From: Kineococcus gynurae
Lineage (GTDB): Bacteria > Actinomycetota > Actinomycetes > Actinomycetales > Kineococcaceae
Direction: 5' to 3' (one strand)
DNA length: 64,000 nt
NCBI RefSeq assembly: GCF_050871315.1
Contig: NZ_JBJLRE010000001.1
Shown one piece after another: positions 37,307 through 46,508 of the stretch (the stretch's first letter is position 1; the number at the start of each line of letters is the position of its first letter). A model generated the notes under the pieces. It saw only the letters and a list, made by a program, of their open reading frames with translations, was not told where the DNA came from and searched no databases. A program made the position numbers and the translations under genes.

Positions 37307-38491
37307 GTGCCCCACCTCGAGCACCCCGCCGGTGCGCCGGGGGGCGGGCCGACCTCCCGGACGGGACGGCACGCCGCGCGGGCCGCGGCCGACCGGGCGC
37401 CCACCGTCTACGACGTGGCCGCCGCCGCGGGCGTCTCCATCGCCACCGTGTCGCGGGTGCTCCGGACGCCCGACGCGGTGCGCGAGACCACGCGGGGCAA
37501 GGTTCTCGCGGTCGTGGCCGACCTGGGCTACGTCCCCTCCGGCAACGCGCGGGCGCTCGCGGGACGGCGCACCGGCGTCCTCGGGCTGCTGTTCCCCGGC
37601 CACGACGCCATCGACGCCGACCCGGACCCTGGGTCCGCCGGACCGGTCGTCGGTGGGGTGACCGTGCGCGACGACCGGGGGGCCCCCGTCGCCGGGGGAG
37701 GGCCCGGCAGTCCCTTCTACTTCGACGAGGTGCTGCGCGGCGCCGAGATCGAGGCCTGGCGGCAGGGGTTCGCGCTCCTGGTGGCCGCCGGTCGGGGGCC
37801 GAGCGTCGAGGTCCTGCTGAACGACGTCGCCGGCCGCGTCGACGGGCTGGCCGTGGTCGCCCGCACGGTGCCCGCCGAGCTCCTGACCCGGGTGAACCGC
37901 CGGGTGCCCGTCGTGGTCCTGGCCGACACGGTCCACCGCGACGAGTTCGACCACGTGGGCGTCGACAACGCCGAGGGGATGCGGGTCCTGGCCGGGCACG
38001 TCCTGCAGACGCTCGGGGTGCGCGACGTCGTGTACGTCGCCGGGCCGAGCGACTCCCCGGACGAGCACGAACGGTTCGAGGGTTTCCGGGCCGCGCTGGC
38101 GGCCGCCGGGCTGCCGCGGCGCGCGGTCCCCGTGCTGCGCGGGGACTTCAGCCGCGGGCGGGCCGCGGAACTGATGGCGGAACTGCTCGCCGAGCGCGTC
38201 CCGCGGGCCGTCGTCTGCGCCAACGACCAGACCGCGCTGGGAGTGCTCGACGCCACCCGGGCGCGGGGACTGTCCGTGCCCGGCGACGTCCTGGTCACCG
38301 GGTTCGACGGCATCGAGGCCACCCGGTTCAGCGACCCGCCGTTGACCACGGTGGCCCAGCCGATGGTGCAGCTCGGGCGGGCGGCGGTGCGGTCGGTGGT
38401 CGATCGTCTGTCCGGTCCGCAGACCCCGCCCCGGTCGGTGCGCCTGCCGGTCGAGGTGCTGCTGCGCGAGAGCTGCCCGCCCGCCCGCTGA
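37307..38491 (+). CDS. LacI-family repressor of the beta-glucoside uptake locus
   Basis: 394 aa from GTG 37307. A 30-residue extension precedes the HTH (PTVYDVAAAAGVSIATVSRVLRTPDAVRETTRGKV). The ligand-binding core follows, with an insertion of about 30 residues after GLLFPGHDAIDADPDPG and closing blocks VVCANDQTALGVLDATRARGLSVPGDVLVTGFDG and FSDPPLTTVAQP. It is followed directly by the ABC importer genes. A palindrome GTAAGCGCTTAC with central CG, typical of LacI operators, lies between the -35 and -10 of the importer promoter, so control by cellobiose or another glucoside is likely. Confidence 0.9.
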   Translation: MPHLEHPAGAPGGGPTSRTGRHAARAAADRAPTVYDVAAAAGVSIATVSRVLRTPDAVRETTRGKVLAVVADLGYVPSGNARALAGRRTGVLGLLFPGHDAIDADPDPGSAGPVVGGVTVRDDRGAPVAGGGPGSPFYFDEVLRGAEIEAWRQGFALLVAAGRGPSVEVLLNDVAGRVDGLAVVARTVPAELLTRVNRRVPVVVLADTVHRDEFDHVGVDNAEGMRVLAGHVLQTLGVRDVVYVAGPSDSPDEHERFEGFRAALAAAGLPRRAVPVLRGDFSRGRAAELMAELLAERVPRAVVCANDQTALGVLDATRARGLSVPGDVLVTGFDGIEATRFSDPPLTTVAQPMVQLGRAAVRSVVDRLSGPQTPPRSVRLPVEVLLRESCPPAR

Positions 38492-38514
38492 CCGCGGGCC
38501 GGACCAGGGAAGGC

Positions 38515-38544
38515 TTGCCCCGCGCCGATGTAAGCGCTTACTGT
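38515..38544 (+). promoter_or_regulatory. Promoter with LacI-type operator for the oligosaccharide importer
   Basis: TTGCCC (38515), an 18-base spacer and TACTGT (38539) form a promoter. The perfect palindrome GTAAGCGCTTAC (38530-38541) fills the end of the spacer and overlaps the -10, so a bound repressor would block polymerase. Confidence 0.75.
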
Positions 38545-38573
38545 TGATCTCGATCGGACGACACGGAGGTCGA

Positions 38574-40289
38574 GTGGCGATGACGCCGCAGCAATCGCAG
38601 GAACCCGGCACCCCTTCGCAGGGGTGGCGACGGCGGTCGGTCCTGACCGGGCTGGGCGGTCTGGCCGGGGTGGCGGCCCTGAGCGCGGCCGCGAGCGGCT
38701 GCAGCATCCAGATCCGCAGCGAACCCGACCCGACCATCGGGCGCGACACCATGCTCATCAACGCCGACAAGGGCAGTCCGCTCTTCGACCGGAACTTCAA
38801 CCCCTACCTGACGACCAAGCGGACCGCCTCGACGTGGATCTACGAGCCGCTGATCCTGGTCAACCCCCTCGACGGGAGCCGGACGCCCTGGCTGGCCGAG
38901 TCCTGGGACCTGCCCGACGCGCGCACCGTCGTGCTGACCGTCCGGGCCGCCCGGTGGAGCGACGGGCGGGACCTGACGGCCGAGGACGTGGCCTTCACCT
39001 TCGACCTCCTGAAGCGGTTCCCGGCCCTGGACCTCAAGGGGGCCTGGCAACGGCTGGAGTCGGTGGAGACCGACGGCGACCGCGTCGTCCTGCGACTGCT
39101 CGGTGAGGACGCACCCGCCCTGTCCGTCCTCGGGCAGACCCTGGTGCTCCCCGAGCACCTGTGGTCCGACGTCGCGGACCCGACGAGCTGGCGCAACCCC
39201 GACCCGGTCGGGACCGGCCCGTTCCTGCTGGGCAACTACAACCCCCAGCAGTACTCGATGGACCGCAACCCCGACTACTGGCGGGCCGAGGACGTCGTCA
39301 TCGCCCACCTGATCCTCCCGGCGACCAACTCCCAGCTCGACACCGTGACCCGTGGCTACGACTGGAGCTACTCCTACATCTCCGACGTGGAGGGGACCTG
39401 GGGGGCGGCCAGCCCGGACAACCTGTGGTGGTTCCCGCCGGCCGGGGTCATCGCGCTGGTCCCGAACCTGACCGTCGCCCCCTTCGACGACGTGGACGTC
39501 CGCCGGGGGATCTCCCTGGCGCTGGACCGGGCCGCCATCGCCGCCTCGGCGACCGAGGGTTACATGGAACCGGCCGGGCAGACCGGGTTGATCCTGCCCA
39601 ACCAGCTCGCCGACCTCGACCCCACGATCCCCGACCAGGGGCTCGTCACCCAGGACCGTGACGCGGCCCTGGAGTCCTTCGGCCGCGCGGGCTTCACGCT
39701 CTCCGGCGACACCCTGCTCGACGCGCAGGGGCGCCCGCTCGAGTTCGACCTGCTGAGCGCCAACGGGTACGCCGACTGGACCCGGGCCGCGCAGGAGGTG
39801 CAGCGGCAGCTGCTGGCGGTCGGGATCCGCGTCCGGGTCCAGCTGCCGCAGCCGGCGGGCTACCAGGCCGCGGTGAACAACGGTGAGTACCAGGTCGCAC
39901 TGGCCGGCATGGGCGGGGGCGACCTGTTCGCCGCGTTCGACAACCTGCTGTCCAGCCGTTTCTACGCCCCCGTCGGTCAGGCCACGCAGAACAACGTGGA
40001 GCGGTTCCGCGACCCGGCGGTCGACGCGTTGCTGGACCGGTGGCGGGCCAGCCTCGATCCCGCCGAGCAGCAGCAGCTGTCCCACGCCTTGCAGAATGTC
40101 GTCTACGACCAGCTACCGGTGATCGGCCTGTACTACGGCGGCTCCTGGGGCCTGTTCAGCGACCGCAAGTTCGTGGGCTGGCCCTCGGCGTCCGACCCCT
40201 ACATGGCCCCGCAGAACTACGACCAGGCGCCGCTCGGCATCTTCGTGCGGCTGCGGTTGGCGGGATCGACGGAAGGAGCCCGGGGATGA
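38574..40289 (+). CDS. ABC transporter substrate-binding lipoprotein, family 5 (oligosaccharide/peptide type)
   Basis: 571 aa from GTG 38574; ATG 38580 is equally possible, since GGAGG lies 4 and 10 bases upstream respectively. The twin-arginine signal and lipobox are visible (RRRSVLTGLGGLAGVAALSAAASGC). SBP_bac_5 features include YEPLILVNPLDGSRTPWLAESWD, WSDGRDLTAEDVAFTFDLLK, GTGPFLL and DVDVRRGISLALDRAAI. Family 5 proteins bind peptides, but in several actinobacteria and Thermotogae they bind beta-gluco-oligosaccharides. The GH1 gene and LacI control support sugar. Confidence 0.9.
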   Translation: MAMTPQQSQEPGTPSQGWRRRSVLTGLGGLAGVAALSAAASGCSIQIRSEPDPTIGRDTMLINADKGSPLFDRNFNPYLTTKRTASTWIYEPLILVNPLDGSRTPWLAESWDLPDARTVVLTVRAARWSDGRDLTAEDVAFTFDLLKRFPALDLKGAWQRLESVETDGDRVVLRLLGEDAPALSVLGQTLVLPEHLWSDVADPTSWRNPDPVGTGPFLLGNYNPQQYSMDRNPDYWRAEDVVIAHLILPATNSQLDTVTRGYDWSYSYISDVEGTWGAASPDNLWWFPPAGVIALVPNLTVAPFDDVDVRRGISLALDRAAIAASATEGYMEPAGQTGLILPNQLADLDPTIPDQGLVTQDRDAALESFGRAGFTLSGDTLLDAQGRPLEFDLLSANGYADWTRAAQEVQRQLLAVGIRVRVQLPQPAGYQAAVNNGEYQVALAGMGGGDLFAAFDNLLSSRFYAPVGQATQNNVERFRDPAVDALLDRWRASLDPAEQQQLSHALQNVVYDQLPVIGLYYGGSWGLFSDRKFVGWPSASDPYMAPQNYDQAPLGIFVRLRLAGSTEGARG

Positions 40290-41266
40290 GGTACCTCGCC
40301 TCGCGCGCCCTGCTGTTCGTCCTGACCCTGTGGGCCGCGCTCACGGTGAACTTCGCCCTGCCCCGGCTCATGCCCGGGACCCCGGCCGACGCCGCCATCG
40401 CGCGACTCTCCCAGAACGGCCCCGTGACCGACGCGACCCGGGCGGCCATCGAGGCCCAGCTCGGGGTGCCCGGCGGCAACCTGCTGCAGCAGTACCTGAC
40501 GTACCTGCACCAGGTGCTCACCCTCGACTTCGGGGTGTCCTACACCTTCTACCCGCAGCCGGTCGCGTCCATGGTGGGGCAGGCCCTGCCCTACACGCTG
40601 GTCCTGGTCGGTGCGGTCACGGTGCTGGCCTTCGTGGTGGGAACCCTTATCGGGGTCGCGGCGGCGTGGCGGCGGGGGACGTGGCTGGACGCCCTGCCGA
40701 CCCTGACCGGCAGTTTCATGTCCACCTTCCCCTACTTCTGGACCGCGTTGCTGCTGCTGTTCTTCCTGGGGTACGTCCTGCACTGGTTCCCGACGACGGG
40801 TGCGTTCTCCGCGACGACGACCCCGGGGTTCACGCTGGACTTCCTCGGCGACGCCGCCCAGCACGCGGTCCTCCCGGCGGCCACGATCCTGCTGACCTCG
40901 TTGGGCGGATGGATCCTCGGGATGCGCAACGCCATGATCAACACCCTGGGCGAGGACTACGTCACCTTCGCCGAGGCCAACGGGCTGCGCGGGCGCACCG
41001 TGGCCCTGCGCTACGCGGCCCGCAACGCCATCCTGCCGAACCTCACCGGTTTCGGGCTCGCCCTCGGCGGCGTGGTCGGGGGCTCGGTCCTCGTCGAGCA
41101 GGTCTTCGGTTACCCCGGCGTCGGGTACCTCCTGTTCAACGCCGTCATCGGCCAGGACTACCCGCTCATGCAGGCCCTCTTCCTCATGATCACCGTCAGT
41201 GTCCTCGTGGCGAACTTCCTCGTGGACGTGCTGTACGGCGTTCTCGATCCAAGGACCCGGCGATGA
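40286..41266 (+). CDS. ABC transporter permease, DppB/OppB type
   Basis: 326 aa, six membrane helices. The start at ATG 40286 overlaps the upstream stop and follows GGAAGGAG. Typical segments are the periplasmic N-terminal region after helix 1 (LPRLMPGTPADAA...LGVPGGNLLQQYLTYL) and the EAA loop (YVTFAEANGLRGRTVALRYAARNAILPN) that contacts the ATPase, then VVGGSVLVEQVFGYPGVGYLL. It forms half of the membrane channel with the next gene product. Confidence 0.92.
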   Translation: MRYLASRALLFVLTLWAALTVNFALPRLMPGTPADAAIARLSQNGPVTDATRAAIEAQLGVPGGNLLQQYLTYLHQVLTLDFGVSYTFYPQPVASMVGQALPYTLVLVGAVTVLAFVVGTLIGVAAAWRRGTWLDALPTLTGSFMSTFPYFWTALLLLFFLGYVLHWFPTTGAFSATTTPGFTLDFLGDAAQHAVLPAATILLTSLGGWILGMRNAMINTLGEDYVTFAEANGLRGRTVALRYAARNAILPNLTGFGLALGGVVGGSVLVEQVFGYPGVGYLLFNAVIGQDYPLMQALFLMITVSVLVANFLVDVLYGVLDPRTRR

Positions 41267-42228
41267 CCTCCCTGACCACTCCTGGCATTCCCGACAGCCC
41301 CGGCAGCCCCGGCGGCCCTGCCGCCCCCCGTCCCGCGGCCGCCGGCCGCGGTCGACGCCGGACCCTGGCCCGGACCGCGGCGACCGTCTGGGCCGACCCG
41401 CGGGCGCGGATCGGACTCGTGCTCCTGCTGCTCTTCCTCCTCGTGGCGCTGCTGGCCCCGGTGCTCGCGCCCTACGGGCCCAAGGACAACAACTTCGAGC
41501 GCAGCCAGGACGTCAGCGCCGCGCACTGGCTCGGGACGACCGCAGCGGGCGAGGACGTGCTGAGCCAGCTCCTGCACGGAGCCCGGATCAGCGTCCTGGT
41601 CGGGTTCAGCGCGGGTCTGCTCTCGACGCTGGTCGCGGTCGCGGTCGGGCTCAGCTGGGGGTACACCCGCGGGTTCCTCGGTGAGGTCATCGGCTTCGTC
41701 GTCAACCTGTTCCTGGTCATCCCCGGTCTTCCGCTGATGATCGTCATCGCGGCCTACCTGCAGAACGGGGGCATCGGCGTCATCATCGCCGTGATCGTGG
41801 TGACCGGATGGGCCTGGGGGGCCCGCGTCCTGCGCAGCCAGACCCAGGTCCTGCGCTCGCGCGACTTCGTGGAGGCCGCGCGGTTCTCCGGGGACTCCGC
41901 CCCGCGCATCGTGTTCCGCGAGATCCTGCCGAACATGACCTCGCTCATCGCGGGGAGCTTCTTCGGCGCGGCGACGGCGGCCATCCTCGCCGAGGCCGGC
42001 CTGGAGTTCCTGGGCCTCGGCGACTCCTCGATCGTCAGCTGGGGCACGATGATCTACTGGGCGCAGAACTCCTCCGCCCTGCTCACCGGTCAGTGGGCGC
42101 TGCTCTTCGCCCCGGGGCTCTGCATCGCGCTGCTCGCCCTGAGCCTGACCCTGGTGAACTTCGGCATCGACGCCGTGAGCAACCCCCGACTGCGCGAAGG
42201 CGCGCGCCGACGGAAGGTCCGAGCATGA
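41263..42228 (+). CDS. ABC transporter permease, DppC/OppC type
   Basis: 321 aa with an unusually long, Pro/Gly/Ala-rich cytoplasmic N-terminus of about 45 residues, then helix 1 and the OppC_N signature LAPVLAPYGPKDNNFERSQDVSAAHWLGTTAAGEDVLSQLLHGARIS. The EAA loop is DFVEAARFSGDSAPRIVFREILPNM. Its start overlaps the previous stop by four bases and its end overlaps the ATPase gene by four, so the importer genes are translationally coupled. Confidence 0.92.
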   Translation: MTSLTTPGIPDSPGSPGGPAAPRPAAAGRGRRRTLARTAATVWADPRARIGLVLLLLFLLVALLAPVLAPYGPKDNNFERSQDVSAAHWLGTTAAGEDVLSQLLHGARISVLVGFSAGLLSTLVAVAVGLSWGYTRGFLGEVIGFVVNLFLVIPGLPLMIVIAAYLQNGGIGVIIAVIVVTGWAWGARVLRSQTQVLRSRDFVEAARFSGDSAPRIVFREILPNMTSLIAGSFFGAATAAILAEAGLEFLGLGDSSIVSWGTMIYWAQNSSALLTGQWALLFAPGLCIALLALSLTLVNFGIDAVSNPRLREGARRRKVRA

Positions 42229-43922
42229 GCACCCCGGTGATCCCCCCCTCCACCGAGACCGCACCGGGCGCCGACGTGCTGCTCGACGTGCGCGACCTGT
42301 CGGTCGTCTACGAACCGGTCGGGCAGGATCCGGTGACCGCGGTCGACCGGGTCTCCTTCTCCCTGCGACGCGGCGAGTTCGTCGGTCTCGTGGGGGAGTC
42401 CGGTTCGGGGAAGTCCACCCTGGGCTACGCCCTGACCCGGTTGCAGAAACCCCCGGCCCGTAACGACGGGGGCGAGATCCGCTTCGGCGGGCGCGACGTC
42501 GCCGACCTCGGGGCCGAGGCACTTCGCCGGCAGCGGCACGGTGGTTTCGCGATGGTCCTGCAGTCCGGCATGAACGCGCTGAACCCCGTGCGCCGCATCG
42601 GTGAGCACTTCCACGACGTCTACCGGGCCCACGGCCACGTCCCGCGAGGCCGGTGGGCGGCGCGCACGGCCGAGCTGCTGGGCAAGGTCGAGCTCGACCA
42701 GGAGGTCGCCGACCGGTACCCGGCCCAGCTCTCCGGCGGGATGCGGCAGCGGGTGTCCATCGCGCTGGCCCTGTCGCTGGAGCCGCAGCTCATGGTGTTC
42801 GACGAACCGACGACCGCGCTGGACGTCCTGGTGCAGCACGCCGTCATGGAGACCATCGCGACGTTGCAGCGCAGCGAGGGGTTCACCGCGGTCCTGATCA
42901 GCCATGACCTCGGCATCGTCCTGGAGTCCGCCGACCGCGTCCTGGTCATGCACGAGGGGCGGGTCGTCGAGGACGGACCGTCGCGCGCGGTGCTGGACGC
43001 GCCGCAGCACGAGTACACCCGGATGCTGCTCAGCCACTACGCCGACCCGAGGGCCGAGGTGGTCACGCTGCCGGGGTTCCCGGATCGTTCCCGCTTCGAA
43101 GGCGGGTCCTCGGAGCCGACGCGCCCCGGGGCCGCGGTCGTGCTCGACGGGGTGGGGAAGACCTACCCGGCCCCGCGCCGCGGCGAGCCGCCGGTGGCGG
43201 CCGTGCGGGACGTGAGCCTCCGGCTGGAGCCCGGACGGTCGCTGGCCCTGGTGGGCCAGAGCGGTTCCGGGAAGTCGACGCTGGCCCGGCTCATCACGGG
43301 CGTCGAACGACCGGACTCCGGTACGGTCCGCTTCGGCGACCTCGACGTCGGTCGGTTGCGCAGGCGCGGGGTGAAGCAGCTGCGCCGCGACGTCCAGATG
43401 GTGTTCCAGGACCCGTACGCGGCCCTCAACCCGGTCCGCACGGTCGAGTACGCGCTGACCCGACCCGTGCTCACGAGCACCGACCTCCGGGGCGGCGAGG
43501 CGCGCGAGCGGGTCCTGGAACTGCTGCGCACGGTGGGGCTGGACCCGGCCGAGCAGTTCGCCGAGAAACTCCCGCACCAGCTCTCCGGCGGGCAACGCCA
43601 ACGGGTGGTCATCGCCCGGGCCCTGGCCTGCGACCCGCAGGTCATCGTCGCCGACGAGCCCGTCTCCATGCTCGACGTCTCGCTGCGGGCCGGGGTGCTG
43701 GCCCTGCTCGAGGAACTGCGGCGCGAGCGGGGGGTGTCCCTCCTCTACATCACCCACGACCTGCTGAGCGCCCGCCTCGTCACCGACGACATCCTGGTGC
43801 TGCACCGGGGCGAGGTCGTCGAGCGCGGGCGGACCGCCGAGGTCCTGCAGCATCCGCAGCACCCCTACACGACGGCGTTGCTGAACGCCGTCCCCGACCC
43901 CCGACGGACGCTCGTCCGCTGA
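42225..43922 (+). CDS. Fused dual ABC ATPase (DppD-DppF type)
   Basis: 565 aa containing two complete nucleotide-binding domains in one chain, where E. coli uses two proteins. First domain: Walker A GESGSGKST, signature LSGGMRQR, Walker B LMVFDEPTTALD. Second domain: Walker A GQSGSGKST, signature LSGGQRQR, Walker B VIVADEPVSMLD. All catalytic Glu and switch His residues (SHDLG, THDLL) appear intact, so both sites should hydrolyse ATP. Oligopeptide-specific HPYT segments occur after each domain (QHEYTRMLL, QHPYTTALL). Confidence 0.94.
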   Translation: MSTPVIPPSTETAPGADVLLDVRDLSVVYEPVGQDPVTAVDRVSFSLRRGEFVGLVGESGSGKSTLGYALTRLQKPPARNDGGEIRFGGRDVADLGAEALRRQRHGGFAMVLQSGMNALNPVRRIGEHFHDVYRAHGHVPRGRWAARTAELLGKVELDQEVADRYPAQLSGGMRQRVSIALALSLEPQLMVFDEPTTALDVLVQHAVMETIATLQRSEGFTAVLISHDLGIVLESADRVLVMHEGRVVEDGPSRAVLDAPQHEYTRMLLSHYADPRAEVVTLPGFPDRSRFEGGSSEPTRPGAAVVLDGVGKTYPAPRRGEPPVAAVRDVSLRLEPGRSLALVGQSGSGKSTLARLITGVERPDSGTVRFGDLDVGRLRRRGVKQLRRDVQMVFQDPYAALNPVRTVEYALTRPVLTSTDLRGGEARERVLELLRTVGLDPAEQFAEKLPHQLSGGQRQRVVIARALACDPQVIVADEPVSMLDVSLRAGVLALLEELRRERGVSLLYITHDLLSARLVTDDILVLHRGEVVERGRTAEVLQHPQHPYTTALLNAVPDPRRTLVR

Positions 43923-43936
43923 CGGAAGGACTCCCC

Positions 43937-45109
43937 ATGTCGTCGTTCCCGCCCGGATTCCTCTGGGGCGCGGCCACGGCCGCCCACCAGGTCGAGGGCA
44001 ACAACGTCAACAGCAACTGGTGGGTGCACGAGCACGCGCCCGGAACGTCCATCGTCGAACCCTCCGGCGACGCGGCGGACAGCTACCACCGCTACCGCGA
44101 GGACATCAGGATCCTGGCCGACCTCGGTCTCAACAGCTACCGGTTCAGCATCGAGTGGGCCCGGATCGAACCCGAGCGCGGATTCGTCTCCCGGGCGGCG
44201 ATCGACCACTACCGACGCATGGTCGACACCTGCCTGGAGTTCGGCGTCGAGCCCGTGGTGACGCTCCTGCACTTCACCGTCCCCCGCTGGTTCGAGCGCG
44301 ACGGGTTCTGGCGCGCCGACGACGCCGCCGAGCGGTTCGGTCGCTACGTCGAGAGCGCCCTCCCGGTGGTGCAGGACGGGGTGCGGCACGTCTGCACCAT
44401 CAACGAGCCGAACATCGCCGCGATGCTGGCCGGCGGGGAGGACGCCGCCAACCTGGTGGCCCACGGTCTGCCGAACCCCGACCTCGCGGTCGCCGACACC
44501 CTCCTGGAGTCGCACGAGATCGCGCGCAAGGTGCTCTCCGGGGTGGGGGGGATCGCCTCCGGCTGGACGGTCGCCACCCAGGCCTTCCGCAGCACCGGGG
44601 AGCCGGGGTCGGAGGAGATGCTGCGGGAGTACGGGTACCCCCGTGACGACTGGTACCTGGAGAACTCCCGCGGCAACGACTTCGTGGGGGTGCAGGCCTA
44701 CACCCGGACGTTCGTCGGCCCGACGGGGCCGGTGCCGGTCGCCGAGGAGGTCGAGACCACCCTGACCGGCTGGGAGTTCTACCCGCCCGCCGCCGCCGAG
44801 GGGATCCGGGCCGCCTGGGACCTGAGCGGCGGGGTCCCGGTGATGGTCACCGAGAACGGCATCGCGACCGCCGACGACACCCGGCGGATCGCCTACACCG
44901 AGCAGGCCCTCGCCGGTATCGCGGGCTGCCTGGACGACGGCATCGACGTCCGGGGCTACCTGCACTGGAGCCTGCTGGACAACTACGAGTGGGCCTCGGG
45001 GTTCCGCCCCACCTTCGGTCTCGTCGCCTGGGACCCGCAGACCTTCGAACGGACGCCGAAGCCCAGCGCCCACCGCCTCGGCGAGATCGCCCGGGCGAAC
45101 GGCCTCTGA
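43937..45109 (+). CDS. GH1 family beta-glucosidase-like glycoside hydrolase
   Basis: 390 aa, slightly shorter than the usual 440-480. GH1 features are FLWGAATAAHQVEGN, NSYRFSIEWARIEPERG, the acid/base Glu in TINEPN, the nucleophile Glu in MVTENGIA, and GYLHWSLLDNYEW for the aglycone site. No signal peptide, so it cleaves imported beta-linked disaccharides in the cytoplasm. It follows the ATPase gene by 14 bases with GGAAGGA upstream and ends the operon. The missing length lies mainly between the two catalytic Glu residues; the active-site residues seen are intact. Confidence 0.92.
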   Translation: MSSFPPGFLWGAATAAHQVEGNNVNSNWWVHEHAPGTSIVEPSGDAADSYHRYREDIRILADLGLNSYRFSIEWARIEPERGFVSRAAIDHYRRMVDTCLEFGVEPVVTLLHFTVPRWFERDGFWRADDAAERFGRYVESALPVVQDGVRHVCTINEPNIAAMLAGGEDAANLVAHGLPNPDLAVADTLLESHEIARKVLSGVGGIASGWTVATQAFRSTGEPGSEEMLREYGYPRDDWYLENSRGNDFVGVQAYTRTFVGPTGPVPVAEEVETTLTGWEFYPPAAAEGIRAAWDLSGGVPVMVTENGIATADDTRRIAYTEQALAGIAGCLDDGIDVRGYLHWSLLDNYEWASGFRPTFGLVAWDPQTFERTPKPSAHRLGEIARANGL

Positions 45110-45114
45110 GGGCC

Positions 45115-45149
45115 GGGCCGCGGCCGGTGCGTCGTCCCGGCCGCGGCCC
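45115..45149. terminator. Bidirectional terminator between convergent genes
   Basis: A 13-bp perfect stem (GGGCCGCGGCCGG and complement) with a nine-base loop begins six bases after the GH1 stop and ends 29 bases from the stop of the convergent dehydrogenase gene. Confidence 0.75.
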
Positions 45150-45177
45150 GCTGGTTCTCGGACGTGGGGTCAGGAGG

Positions 45178-46383
45178 TCACGGGGTCAGGACCACCTTGA
45201 TGCAACCGTCCGTCTTCTCCCGGAACATCTCGTAGGCCGCGGGAGCGTCGTCGAGGGGGACGCGATGGGTGGTCAGGTCCTCGACCCCCAACGGGTCGGC
45301 GGGGTCCTCCACCAGGGGCAGCAGGTCGTCGATCCAGGTCTTCACGTTGCACTGACCCATGCGCAGCTGCAGCTGCTTGTCGAACATGGTGAGCAGGGGC
45401 ATGGGCGAGGTCATGCCGCCGTAGACGCCCGACAGGGACACCGTGCCGCCCCGACGGACACCGTCGATCGCGGTGAGCAGGGCGCCCATCCGGTCGATCC
45501 CCCCGGCCTCCATGACCTTCTGCCCCAGCTTGTCCGGAAGGAGTCCGACGGCGGACTGGGCGGTCTTGGCCAGCACCCCCTCGGCCCCGCTGTGCGCCTC
45601 CATGCCCACCGCGTCGACGACGGCGTCCGGTCCGCGGCCCTCGGTCCGCTCCCGCAGCGCGTCGCCCGTGGCGCTGGTGCTGTCGCCGAGGTCCAGCGTC
45701 GTGATCCCGTGCCGCTCGGCCATGGCCCGGCGCTCGGGAACGGGGTCCACGGCCAGCACCGAGTACCCGAGGTGCCGCCCGATCCGGGCCGCGAACTGCC
45801 CGACCGGGCCGAGACCGATCACGGCGAGGGTCCCGCCCTCGGGGACGTCGGCGTACTGCACGCCCTGCCAGGCGGTCGGCAGGATGTCGGACAGGAACAG
45901 GTAGCGGTCGTCGGGCAGCCCGCCGTCCCCCTCCCGGCCGACCTTGATCGGCCCGAAGTCCGCGTGCGGGACGCGCAGGTACTCCGCCTGTCCCCCCGGC
46001 ACCGAGCCGTAGAGCGAGCTGTAGCCGAACAACGCGGCGCCCGAACCCTTCTCCCGGACCTGCGTGGTCTCGCACTGGGTGCTGAGACCCTGCCGGCACA
46101 TCCAGCAGTGCCCGCAGGAGATCGGGAAGGGGACCACGACGCGGTCGCCGACCTGGAGGTTGGTCACCGCGGGTCCGACCTCCTGCACGATGCCCATGGG
46201 TTCGTGACCGAGGACGTCACCGGCGACGAGGTAGGGCGCGAGGATGTCCAGCAGGTGCAGGTCCGACCCGCAGATCGCCGTCGAGGTGATCCGGACGATC
46301 GCATCCGTGGGCTCGACGATCACGGGATCGGGGACCTCGCGCACCTGGACGTCGAGTTTCTTCTGCCACGTCAGAGCTCTCAT
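45178..46383 (-). CDS. Zinc-dependent alcohol dehydrogenase, glutathione-independent formaldehyde dehydrogenase-like
   Basis: 401 aa MDR enzyme. Catalytic zinc ligands are in TAICGSDLH and LGHEPMGIV; structural zinc cysteines are in CGHCWMCRQGLSTQC; the NAD site is VIGLGPVGQFAARIGRHLG. The length and the insertion SGAALFGYSSLYGSVPGGQAEYLRVP are typical of the formaldehyde-dismutase / FdhA-like branch. Formaldehyde made by the N-methyl amino-acid oxidase would be a plausible substrate, but the gene is 27 kb away and other alcohols are possible. Start ATG 46383; the frame extends 12 codons further without similarity. Confidence 0.85.
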   Translation of the reverse strand: MRALTWQKKLDVQVREVPDPVIVEPTDAIVRITSTAICGSDLHLLDILAPYLVAGDVLGHEPMGIVQEVGPAVTNLQVGDRVVVPFPISCGHCWMCRQGLSTQCETTQVREKGSGAALFGYSSLYGSVPGGQAEYLRVPHADFGPIKVGREGDGGLPDDRYLFLSDILPTAWQGVQYADVPEGGTLAVIGLGPVGQFAARIGRHLGYSVLAVDPVPERRAMAERHGITTLDLGDSTSATGDALRERTEGRGPDAVVDAVGMEAHSGAEGVLAKTAQSAVGLLPDKLGQKVMEAGGIDRMGALLTAIDGVRRGGTVSLSGVYGGMTSPMPLLTMFDKQLQLRMGQCNVKTWIDDLLPLVEDPADPLGVEDLTTHRVPLDDAPAAYEMFREKTDGCIKVVLTP

Positions 46384-46508
46384 GCGGCCCGGTCTATCCC
46401 GCCGCCTCCTCGATCGCATTCGCGTTCCCCGACCAGGGGTATCGCGGTTGCTGATCGCCGGGGCCGGGGGTCAGATGGGTTCATGACCGTCGAGCGGACG
46501 ACCTGATC

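Noticed and set aside
46437..46442. GGGTAT as a stress-sigma -10 box before the SDR gene
   Set aside because: No GTTT-type -35 lies at the expected 14-17 base distance.
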